Origin: Aliamphritea hakodatensis
GTDB lineage: Bacteria > Pseudomonadota > Gammaproteobacteria > Pseudomonadales > Balneatricaceae
Direction of reading: 5' to 3'
Length of the DNA: 64,000 nucleotides
Assembly (NCBI RefSeq): GCF_024347195.1
Contig: NZ_AP025281.1
Span: 2,542,001 to 2,606,000, forward strand
A program made the position numbers and the translations under genes. This document shows positions 23,958 through 31,474 of the stretch, in pieces (positions within the stretch are counted from its first letter, which is position 1; each line of letters begins with the position of its first letter). The notes under the pieces are model-generated. The model saw only the letters and a list, made by a program, of their open reading frames with translations, was not told where the DNA came from and searched no databases.

Positions 23958-25373
23958 ATGATTTGGGATGACATGCAGCAGGCGTCACATAAACAGCGGG
24001 CAATGGCATTCCTCAGCCAGTCTTTTGACAGCTTTTATCAGCACTCGGTTTCTACGGATGCCCGCGGCGTGATTGTCTGGATCAGCGAAGCCTATTTCGA
24101 CTTTCTCAGGCTGGAGGAATCTCCTCTGGGGAAACACATCAGTGAAATAATTCCTACCAGCCGGCTGCCTTCTGTGATTGAAAGCGGCCAGCCGGTGTTT
24201 CTCGATTTGCTGTATATCAGCGACCAGTGGGTCGTCATAAGTGTCATTCCCCTGAAGGATGATAACGATAAAATCATCGGTGCATTCGGCTTTGTTGCCA
24301 CTGATAGCATTAACCCGTTAATCAATAAATACAATAAGTTACAGGATGAACTTCAGGCAGCAAAAGATAAGCTGAACAGCGACAGACCCCGCTACGGACT
24401 GTCCCGGGTGATCGGTAACAGCCCGGTTATGGCCCATGTGAAAAAGCAGGTACGTCAGGCTGCCCGTTTCGATATATCCGTATTGCTCACCGGGGAAACC
24501 GGCACCGGTAAAGAGCTGTTTGCCCGGGCATTGCATGATTTGTCTCCCCGCAGCAGCGCACCTTTTGTCAGCATTAACGTCGCCGCGATTCCCGGCGAAC
24601 TGATTGAAGCGGAGTTCTTCGGCAGCGTTGCCGGTGCCTATACGGGCGCCAGCAAGAGCGGTCGTAAAGGTAAACTGGCGCTGGCAGACGGTGGCAGCCT
24701 GTTTCTGGATGAAATCGGTGATATGCCCCTCAATGTTCAGGCAAAGTTACTTAGGGTGCTTCAGGAAAAAGAGTTTTCTGCTCTGGGGTCTAATGACATT
24801 CAGACCATCGACATACGGGTCATTGCTGCCACCAGCCGGGATCTGGCCGCCATGGTGGAGCAGGGGGAGTTTCGTGCTGATCTGTATTACCGGCTCAATG
24901 CCATGCCCATCGAGTTGCCGCCGTTACGGGCGCGGCTGGAGGATATTGAATCCCTGTGTGAAAGCATCATCGATGACATCTGCCTGAATCTGGGCATACC
25001 CGCCAAGCAACTCAGCTATACCGCACTGCAGTTACTCCGCCATCAGGCGTGGGTAGGGAACGTCAGGGAATTGCGCAATGTGCTCGAGCGCACCTGTGTG
25101 ATGCATCCCGAGACAGTGATAGAAGCAGAATTTCTCAGCTCGGTACTGCCAGCCAGTAAACAGCTCCCCGCGGAAACGGCCTTAACGCCAGTTGCAGAAG
25201 CCCCCGGTCCTCTTGCACAAAGCATTGCCGATGCCGAACGCCAGGCGATTATCAGCGCCCTGAACTATCACCGGGGCCATAAAGCCAATGCCGCCAGACA
25301 GCTGGGCATATCCAGAGCAACCCTGTATGCAAAACTGGACAAGCTTGGCCTTGGCGCCGCTGCGGGCAGTTAA
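23958..25373 (+). CDS. Sigma-54-dependent activator (PAS-AAA-Fis), HbcR-like
   Basis: This 471-residue enhancer-binding protein has an N-terminal PAS-like sensory domain (about residues 20-125), a sigma-54 interaction AAA domain with Walker A TGETGTGKEL (near 178), the GAYTGA loop (a variant of GAFTGA, near 226), Walker B LFLDEIGD, and a C-terminal Fis-type helix-turn-helix HKANAARQLGISRATLYAKL. It is divergent from bdhA-dctPQM, whose promoter has the -24/-12 elements. Pseudomonas HbcR is a known sigma-54 regulator of 3-hydroxybutyrate use, and this protein plausibly has that role. Its stop overlaps the convergent LysR gene by four bases. Confidence 0.88.
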   Translation: MIWDDMQQASHKQRAMAFLSQSFDSFYQHSVSTDARGVIVWISEAYFDFLRLEESPLGKHISEIIPTSRLPSVIESGQPVFLDLLYISDQWVVISVIPLKDDNDKIIGAFGFVATDSINPLINKYNKLQDELQAAKDKLNSDRPRYGLSRVIGNSPVMAHVKKQVRQAARFDISVLLTGETGTGKELFARALHDLSPRSSAPFVSINVAAIPGELIEAEFFGSVAGAYTGASKSGRKGKLALADGGSLFLDEIGDMPLNVQAKLLRVLQEKEFSALGSNDIQTIDIRVIAATSRDLAAMVEQGEFRADLYYRLNAMPIELPPLRARLEDIESLCESIIDDICLNLGIPAKQLSYTALQLLRHQAWVGNVRELRNVLERTCVMHPETVIEAEFLSSVLPASKQLPAETALTPVAEAPGPLAQSIADAERQAIISALNYHRGHKANAARQLGISRATLYAKLDKLGLGAAAGS

Positions 25374-26245
25374 CCCGCCGTTTTACGGAGAATCCGGGAA
25401 GCGGCCTCCCTCAGACGTTCTGTCAGGCGCTGGCTGATCCGCGGATCAATGGCCTGTGAACAGATCATATTCATTTTCAGCAGCTGATTATTGTCCAGTC
25501 GCGGATCTTCCAGAGGTTTAATATTGCCGGCGCGGGCCGAGGACTCAGGCAGTAACGATACCGCAAAACCTGCCGCCACCGCCGCGGCGATATTTTCCAG
25601 CACGGTACTGCTGAACACCCGTTCGTAGGGAATCTGACCGGCCTGTAACTGTTGCAGCGCCAGATCCCGGACGATGCAGTTTTCTTCCAGCAAGGCGAAT
25701 GGCAGGGGCGTAGCGTCAGTGCGTTGCTGCCCGTATGAGCCACACCACTGTAGCCGTTCCGTCCAGATCAGTTGCTCATCCCGGTATTCTTCTTCACCGG
25801 CCACAATGGCGATATCCAGTTGGCCTGCCGCCAGCATCTGGCGCAGATTCCGGCTCCGGTCACACACTATCCTGGCATCAAGGTTGGGCATTTCCGCCGC
25901 CAGCACCGGCAAAAAATCCTGCAGAAAATCCTGCGCGTAATCAGTAGGAATACCGAAACGCACTTTGCCGGCCAGCGGTGTTTCTGCAAGCGCCCCGAAG
26001 GTCGCTGCATTAAGCTTAAGAAACTGTTCACAGTAACCCATCAGGATTTCGCCAGATTCAGTCAGGCGGATACCCTGATTATTCCGCTGCATCAGCTGAC
26101 AGCCCAGCTGCTCCTCAAGGCGTTTAATCTGCATGCTGACTGCGGCATGGGAGCGGTGAACGGTTTCGGCGGCCTTTTTAAACTCACCGGCCTGAACGAC
26201 TGCAGCAAAGGTTCGCAATAAATCGAGATCGAGCAAAGGAAGCAT
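25370..26245 (-). CDS. LysR-family regulator
   Basis: This 291-residue regulator has the LysR helix-turn-helix at residues 5-63 (LDLLRTFAAVVQAGEFKKAA, then HAAVSMQIKRLEEQLG) and a C-terminal effector-binding domain. It is divergent from the MDR oxidoreductase gene at 26377, and two 11-base direct repeats lie between them, suggesting it controls that gene and the enolase-superfamily gene behind it. The convergent neighbour on the left ends within its stop. Effector unknown. Confidence 0.85.
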   Translation of the reverse strand: MLPLLDLDLLRTFAAVVQAGEFKKAAETVHRSHAAVSMQIKRLEEQLGCQLMQRNNQGIRLTESGEILMGYCEQFLKLNAATFGALAETPLAGKVRFGIPTDYAQDFLQDFLPVLAAEMPNLDARIVCDRSRNLRQMLAAGQLDIAIVAGEEEYRDEQLIWTERLQWCGSYGQQRTDATPLPFALLEENCIVRDLALQQLQAGQIPYERVFSSTVLENIAAAVAAGFAVSLLPESSARAGNIKPLEDPRLDNNQLLKMNMICSQAIDPRISQRLTERLREAASRILRKTAG

Positions 26246-26268
26246 AGCGGAGCCATGATTTAGTTTTT

Positions 26269-26310
26269 CTGAATAACAGATTCTAAATTATTTGTTTGCC
26301 TGAATAACAG
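26269..26310. repeat. Two 11-base direct repeats, candidate LysR operator
   Basis: CTGAATAACAG occurs at 26269-26279 and again at 26300-26310, exactly 31 bases apart (three helical turns), in the 130-base space between the LysR gene and the oxidoreductase gene. The phasing suits a multimeric regulator. Confidence 0.5.
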
Positions 26311-26376
26311 CGGTTTTTTACAGTGGCTATCAAGCTAATCATAAAAACTATTGATACAAACATTCCGGAGACCACG

Positions 26377-27489
26377 ATGTCTGGCAACAAGTCTGAATTA
26401 CCCCAAACAATGGCAGCCGTGCTGCTAACCGGCCATGGCGGATTTGATCAGCTCAGCTACCGTACCGATGTGCCTGTACCCACACCGGCTGCCGGTGAAG
26501 TACTGATTCGAGTAGGCGCAAGCGCCATCAACAACACCGACATCAACACCCGGATCGGCTGGTACTCAAAAGCCGTCAGCGGCGATACTAATGCCGGCGG
26601 CAGTGAAGGCTTTGATGACATTAACGACGATGACGCATCCTGGTCCGGTATTCCGTTGCAGTTGCCCCGCATACAGGGATGCGACGTTTGCGGTGAAATC
26701 GTTGCGGTCGGCGACGGGGTATCAGCGGAACGGGTGGGTGAACGCGTGCTGGTACGCAATCTGCAGCAACCACCGGGCAGCGACAACCCGTTCGAGTGTT
26801 TTACCTACGGTTCCGAATGTGATGGCGGTTACGCGGAATACACCCTGTCCCAGTCAAGAGAAGCCTTTGCCGTCAACAGTCAGATGACAGACGCTGAACT
26901 GGCATCCTTTCCCTGTGCTTATTCAACCGCAGAGAACATGCTCGACCGGATGAACCTCAGTAACGGCGAAAGGGTACTGGTAACCGGTGCTTCCGGGGGC
27001 GTGGGCTCTGCGGCCGTACAGCTGGCCAAACGCAGGGGCGCAGAGATAATTGCGGTTTGCAGCCCGTCCAAAGCTGATGAACTGCGGGCCATTGGCGCTG
27101 ATCAGGTCATTAACCGGGGCGATAACCTGCTGAAGATGCTGGGCAAGGACAGTCTGGATGCGGTGGTTGATCTGGTCGCCGGTGACCAGTGGCCGGAGCT
27201 GCTGGATATTCTCCGTCCGGGTGGCCGTTATGCGGTAGCGGGTGCCATCGCCGGACCACTGGTTGAACTGGATGTTCGCAGCCTGTACCTCAAAGATCTG
27301 ACGTTTTTTGGCTGTACTTACCAGCCCCGGCATGTTTTCGAGAACCTGGTGTCTTATATCGAAAAGGGTGAGCTGAAGCCACTGGTAGCGAAGCGCTATC
27401 CGCTGGAGTCTATTGTTGAAGCGCAGCAGGCGTTCCTGGATAAAGGCTTTACCGGCAAGCTGGTATTACTGCCCCAGCGTGACAGCTGA
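26377..27489 (+). CDS. MDR-family NAD(P)-dependent alcohol/quinone oxidoreductase
   Basis: This 370-residue medium-chain dehydrogenase has a GroES-like N-terminal domain (GEVLIRVGASAINNTDIN near residue 47, GCDVCGEIVAVGDGV near 110) and a Rossmann domain with VLVTGASGGVGSAAVQLA (about 205-222). The catalytic-zinc ligands of classic alcohol dehydrogenases are not all evident and the fold looks closer to quinone oxidoreductases. A GGAG site precedes the ATG at 26377; the frame is open to 26323 but without such a site. It probably forms an operon with the enolase-superfamily gene 32 bases downstream. Substrate unknown. Confidence 0.75.
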   Translation: MSGNKSELPQTMAAVLLTGHGGFDQLSYRTDVPVPTPAAGEVLIRVGASAINNTDINTRIGWYSKAVSGDTNAGGSEGFDDINDDDASWSGIPLQLPRIQGCDVCGEIVAVGDGVSAERVGERVLVRNLQQPPGSDNPFECFTYGSECDGGYAEYTLSQSREAFAVNSQMTDAELASFPCAYSTAENMLDRMNLSNGERVLVTGASGGVGSAAVQLAKRRGAEIIAVCSPSKADELRAIGADQVINRGDNLLKMLGKDSLDAVVDLVAGDQWPELLDILRPGGRYAVAGAIAGPLVELDVRSLYLKDLTFFGCTYQPRHVFENLVSYIEKGELKPLVAKRYPLESIVEAQQAFLDKGFTGKLVLLPQRDS

Positions 27490-27521
27490 ACTGACGGACC
27501 GGAACATTCAGGAGTGAACCT

Positions 27522-28631
27522 ATGAAGATCTGTCAAATCGATGTCTGGCAAAAGGATCTGCCCATTCAGGGCCCGGCTTATAAAATGGCCCTGCAGACAC
27601 TGACAGCACTGGACACAACGCTGGTGCGTATTACCACCGACAACGGTATCGAGGGCTGGGGAGAGGTATGTCCGCTGGGGCCGGCCTATCAGCCACAGCA
27701 CGCCGCCGGTGCCAGGGCTGCTATCGGTGAAATTGCCCCCCATTTACTGGGGGAAAACCCGCAGTACACCGAACAGATAAACCAGCGGATGCATCAGGCC
27801 CTGTGTGGCAGCCTGTATGCAAAATCCGCCATCGATATGGCCTGCTGGGACATCAGCGGCAAGGCATATAACAGCAGGGTCTGCGACTTGCTGGGAGGTG
27901 CAGTACGGGAAGTGATTCCTTCTTACTACGCGATCGGCCTGAGCAGCCCCGAAGAAGCGGCATCTGTCGCGGTGAAAAAACAGGCAGAAGGGTTCCGCCG
28001 GCTGCAGCTTAAAGTGGGTGGCCGGACACTGGACGAAGATATCGCCTGTGTCAGCAAGGTGGCTGAGGTACTGACACCGGGTACCGAGCTGGCGGTGGAC
28101 GCCAACCGGGGTCTGAACGTGAATGATGCCATACAGCTGTCCGCAGCCTGCCGGGATATCCGTTTTGTGTTCGAACAGCCGTGCCAGACCTATGAGCAGT
28201 GTCTGCACCTGAGGGGGAACCTGCACCATCCGCTGTGGCTGGATGAAGTCATCGAAGATCTTAACGGCCTGCTCAGAGCCATCGGTGATAATGCTGCTCA
28301 GGGTTTTGGCATGAAACAGAGCAGAATAGGGGGCATCAGCCTGATGCGTACCGCCCGGGAAATCTGTGCTGTTGCAGGCTTACCCATGACCTGTGATGAC
28401 AGCTGGGGCGGTGATCTGGTTGCCGCCAGCTGCGTGCATCTGGGTGCGACAGTAACAGGCAATCTGTTTGCCGGCAGTTGGATTGCCGCGCCGTATATTG
28501 ACGGACACTATGATAATCAGAATCCTGTAGCCTTACATAACGGCCAGCTCAGGGTGCCGGAGGGTGCCGGGCTGGGGGTTACCCCTGACGGTACCCGACT
28601 GGGCTCACCGGCAATGTCATTCAGCCTCTGA
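27522..28631 (+). CDS. Enolase-superfamily racemase/dehydratase (hydroxyproline type?)
   Basis: This 369-residue enzyme has the mandelate-racemase/muconate-lactonizing fold: an N-terminal capping domain, then a barrel. Metal ligands are seen in VDANRG (near residue 191), FEQP and LDEVI, and a catalytic lysine in GFGMKQSRIGGIS (near 268). The usual K-x-K on strand two appears as LQLKVGG, so the first lysine is glutamine. The overall pattern recalls 4-hydroxyproline-betaine epimerase and cis-3-hydroxyproline dehydratase, but no other hydroxyproline gene is adjacent. It follows the MDR gene by 32 bases and ends 9 bases from a convergent M24 gene. Confidence 0.7.
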   Translation: MKICQIDVWQKDLPIQGPAYKMALQTLTALDTTLVRITTDNGIEGWGEVCPLGPAYQPQHAAGARAAIGEIAPHLLGENPQYTEQINQRMHQALCGSLYAKSAIDMACWDISGKAYNSRVCDLLGGAVREVIPSYYAIGLSSPEEAASVAVKKQAEGFRRLQLKVGGRTLDEDIACVSKVAEVLTPGTELAVDANRGLNVNDAIQLSAACRDIRFVFEQPCQTYEQCLHLRGNLHHPLWLDEVIEDLNGLLRAIGDNAAQGFGMKQSRIGGISLMRTAREICAVAGLPMTCDDSWGGDLVAASCVHLGATVTGNLFAGSWIAAPYIDGHYDNQNPVALHNGQLRVPEGAGLGVTPDGTRLGSPAMSFSL

Positions 28632-28640
28632 CTGAGCGTC

Positions 28641-29879
28641 TCAGCTGAATAACGCTTCCTCAAACGGGTAACGGCTGATGGCTTCACAACCATCCTTCGT
28701 TACCCGTACCATCTGTTCAAGCTTCACCCCTTCACGGCCGTTATCCGCGCCGGAATAACTTTCTACACACATCACCATATTTTCCTGCAGCACATCATCA
28801 TAGGTGTTGTGACGGCTGTCTTCAGGGTAATAGATTTTCGGGTACTCATCAGACAGGCCTGCACCGTGAAACGCACAGACATAGCGCCGTGCCCGGTATT
28901 TGTCCTGCCGGGCAAATGCCCGTTCCGCCAGCTCATTAAAACCCACGCCGGGGCGGATCAGACCGGTGTTGTACTGGATTTCATCCCAGGCATGGCGGTA
29001 GGCATCTTTCTGTTCCGTATTGGGTGGCAAGTCTCCGCACAGCCAGGTGCGTGAAATATCAGCGAGGTAGCCGTGGGGCCCGATCATATCAGTGTCAAAA
29101 GCCACCAGTTCGCCGGCCTGAATCACCCGGTTAGTTGCTTCCTGTAACCAAGGGTTAGTTCGGGGCCCGGACGCCAGCATCTTGCCTTCAATCCAGTCAC
29201 CGCCGTGGGCGATGTTCACCTGATGCAGCACCGACCAGAGCTGGTTTTCCGTGATGCCCGGCCGCAGTGCCTGCTGCATCTGAGCGATGCCGTACTCGGC
29301 AACCGCCACCGACTGCTCTATACAGGTCAGCTCGACAGGATGCTTAATCATCCGTGCCTGTTCCACCAGACATTCGGCGTCTGCCAGCCGGTACCCTTCA
29401 TACACCAGTTGCTGGGAAATCAGCGGTGAAAGCCGTTCCAGCGCCAGCAGCCCGTCGCGGAGCCGGTGATCATCCATAAAGCCCCTGATATCACCGACCA
29501 GTTGCTGGCAGTTGTGGGTCAAATCTACACCGCCATCAAAAGGGGTTACAAACCGGGAAGGGCAATAGTCATCCACTAAGCTGTAATGCCGCTGGCTGGC
29601 ACCGAACAGGGTGACCGGTCCTTCCAGTGGAATGAACAGATACGCGGTAGGAATGTGCGCCTGAAACATCTGGTATTCAACAAAGTTCACCGCATAGCGC
29701 AGGCTGACGGGGCTTGCCAGCACACAGAGACTGACGCCCTGTAAACGCATTTGCTGCCGTATTCTTGCCAGCCGGTAACCGTGCATTTCTATAAGCTGGC
29801 TGTCAGGTATGACGGGTAAAACCAGAATGTCTTCCACTGTGCGTTCTCCGTAGCGGCTACTGATAACAGGCCTGCCCAT
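28641..29879 (-). CDS. dddP: DddP-like DMSP lyase candidate (M24 family)
   Basis: This 412-residue protein has the M24 creatinase/prolidase fold but DddP-type active-site sequence. Clade-like stretches are LASGPRTNPWLQE, AFDTDMIGPHGYLADISR, HGAGLSDEYP, CVESY and KLEQMV. Candidate residues are D262, D264, D274, H338, D344, E373 and E388. All keep one constant offset (33) from the metal-binding and catalytic residues of DddP as I recall them (D295, D297, D307, H371, D377, E406, E421). A proline-specific peptidase would normally have histidine-rich HGxGxxxHE instead. DddP cleaves DMSP to dimethyl sulfide and acrylate. The start may instead be TTG at 29924. A LysR gene lies just upstream on the same strand. 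An Xaa-Pro peptidase is the alternative. Confidence 0.68.
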   Translation of the reverse strand: MGRPVISSRYGERTVEDILVLPVIPDSQLIEMHGYRLARIRQQMRLQGVSLCVLASPVSLRYAVNFVEYQMFQAHIPTAYLFIPLEGPVTLFGASQRHYSLVDDYCPSRFVTPFDGGVDLTHNCQQLVGDIRGFMDDHRLRDGLLALERLSPLISQQLVYEGYRLADAECLVEQARMIKHPVELTCIEQSVAVAEYGIAQMQQALRPGITENQLWSVLHQVNIAHGGDWIEGKMLASGPRTNPWLQEATNRVIQAGELVAFDTDMIGPHGYLADISRTWLCGDLPPNTEQKDAYRHAWDEIQYNTGLIRPGVGFNELAERAFARQDKYRARRYVCAFHGAGLSDEYPKIYYPEDSRHNTYDDVLQENMVMCVESYSGADNGREGVKLEQMVRVTKDGCEAISRYPFEEALFS

Positions 29880-29959
29880 ATTGGCAGCGCCATTCAGTAT
29901 CAGCAGAGGGCTGCCATGCAACAAACGGAATTTCCCACAGCAGCCATCGGAGTTTTCGA

Positions 29960-30844
29960 TCAGCTAAGTTGTCCGGCAAGCCACTGGCAAAAAGCTTCTG
30001 TCACCGGATTGGCAACATTTTCAGGCCAGACCAGATGATAACGATACGGAGAAGCGAGTAACTGCTGGGCTTGCCCCAACAAGGGAACCAGCGCGCCCGA
30101 CGCGAGCTCTTCACGTATATGAAGCGTATGAATGAGGGCAATACCCTGACCGTTAACCGCTGCCCGGACAGCCAGCGCTTCCGTAGGCAGATTAAGCTGG
30201 CGACTGGCGGTTTCAGAAGGCATGCCTTGCAAAGCGTACCAGTCATTCCAGCGGGGGAAATCTGTTATTCGTGCCGGCCAGTCTACCCTGATCCCGGTAA
30301 CGGCTTTTTCGGCTGCAAAATTTGCTGCAAGTTCAGGGCTGGCAACCGCCATATAGCGGTCCGACCCCAGAGGCAGCGCGGTACAGCCGGGATACGCACC
30401 AAGGCCCTGCCGAACAGCCACATCTACCTGATCCTGCCGGAAGTCCACCAGATTGTTGGATACCAGTACCCGGTTATCCCGGTCGGGAAAAATGTGCTGG
30501 AACCGATCAATATGACCCATCAGAAACTGTTCAGCAAAGGTGGTTGTGGTGCTGATGGTAAATACAGAACGGCCGTGTAACTGCTTGATATCAGTGACAC
30601 CTTCGTTGAGCAAACCAAACGCCTGGCGGGTTTTGGTGGCAAGCATTTCCCCCGCAGGGGTCAGGCTAACCCTGCGGGTATGCCGTACAAACAGCGCTGT
30701 GTTCAGCTGCGCTTCAAGCGCCCGGACTCTCTGGCTGACCGCAGCAGGGCTGACACACAGCTCATTCGCAGCCTGCTGAAAGCTTAGGTGTCTGGCCGCC
30801 GCATCAAAGAAACGCAGCTGCTCCACCGGTGGCAAAGATGACAT
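29960..30844 (-). CDS. LysR-family regulator, GcvA type
   Basis: This regulator of about 294 residues opens with LPPVEQLRFFDAAARHLSFQ and SPAAVSQRVRALEAQLNTAL (HTH within residues 1-65), the pattern of GcvA-like LysR proteins, followed by an effector domain with VDVAVRQGLGAYPG near residue 142. The ATG at 30844 fits GcvA-type N-termini; an ATG at 30868 is also open. It lies directly upstream of, and on the same strand as, the DddP-like gene, and may regulate it, and it is divergent from a GFA gene. Confidence 0.82.
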   Translation of the reverse strand: MSSLPPVEQLRFFDAAARHLSFQQAANELCVSPAAVSQRVRALEAQLNTALFVRHTRRVSLTPAGEMLATKTRQAFGLLNEGVTDIKQLHGRSVFTISTTTTFAEQFLMGHIDRFQHIFPDRDNRVLVSNNLVDFRQDQVDVAVRQGLGAYPGCTALPLGSDRYMAVASPELAANFAAEKAVTGIRVDWPARITDFPRWNDWYALQGMPSETASRQLNLPTEALAVRAAVNGQGIALIHTLHIREELASGALVPLLGQAQQLLASPYRYHLVWPENVANPVTEAFCQWLAGQLS

Positions 30845-31003
30845 ATTCGCAATACCCGCTGAAATCATTGAACGGCCAGCATACCGAATGCATTCATCAC
30901 AAAAAAGCCAGGCTTAATTATAGAGGCCTGTATTGTCGTTTGTCGGCTATGTCAGGATCCCCTAGGCTAGTCCCGTTTTATTATCAGACCCGGAGTAAGA
31001 TTT

Positions 31004-31399
31004 ATGCCTGAACATCATCGGGGCAGTTGCCTGTGTGGTGAAGTGATTTATCAGATAACCGGCGCATTACGCCCGGTAGTTGCCTGCCATTGCCGGCAGT
31101 GTCAGAAAACCAGTGGCTCTTTTGTGATGGCCAGCCAGTGTCAGGCCGCTGATCTGACAGTCAGCGGAGAGAGTCTGCGGTGGTTTGCATCGTCTGACAC
31201 TGCTGAAAGGGGCTTCTGTGGAACCTGTGGCAGTAACCTGTTCTGGCGCAGTTTCGGTAAAGATTACGTGAGTATTTTTGCCGGCGGGCTGGACCTGCCA
31301 ACCGGGCTGGTGCTTGAAAGCCAGATCCACAGTGAGTCGAAAGGGGACTATTATTCTCTGCCTGACGTCAAACAGGTCGACCAGAGCCAGCTTAACTGA
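31004..31399 (+). CDS. GFA/CENP-V family zinc protein
   Basis: This 131-residue protein has the cysteine pattern of the glutathione-dependent formaldehyde-activating (GFA) fold: GSCLCGEV near the N-terminus, CHCRQCQKTSGS (residues 26-37) and GFCGTCGSNLFWRS (near 70-83), which bind zinc. Family members are of varied and often unknown function, and true formaldehyde-glutathione activity is not assured. A GGAG site precedes the ATG. It appears to stand alone, divergent from the LysR gene. Formaldehyde handling would fit methyl-group catabolism elsewhere in the window, but this is only context. Confidence 0.82.
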   Translation: MPEHHRGSCLCGEVIYQITGALRPVVACHCRQCQKTSGSFVMASQCQAADLTVSGESLRWFASSDTAERGFCGTCGSNLFWRSFGKDYVSIFAGGLDLPTGLVLESQIHSESKGDYYSLPDVKQVDQSQLN

Positions 31400-31420
31400 A
31401 AGCCGGTTGCCGGAATAAGA

Positions 31421-31452
31421 CCTGTACATAAGCAGGCCTGTACATAAGCAGG
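31421..31452. repeat. Perfect tandem duplication of 16 bases
   Basis: The 16-base unit beginning CCTGTACATAAG and ending CAGG occurs twice in direct contact (31421-31436 and 31437-31452) between two convergent genes. Each unit has CCTG/CAGG ends that can pair, so the pair could form hairpins and help termination. Confidence 0.7.
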
Positions 31453-31474
31453 CCTTAATCAAGATAATGGAGCA

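Noticed and set aside
28641..29879. Ectoine hydrolase DoeA or ordinary Xaa-Pro peptidase
   Set aside because: The metal-site segments and the aspartate in HGxGLxDE match DddP; no ectoine genes are near. Not fully excluded.
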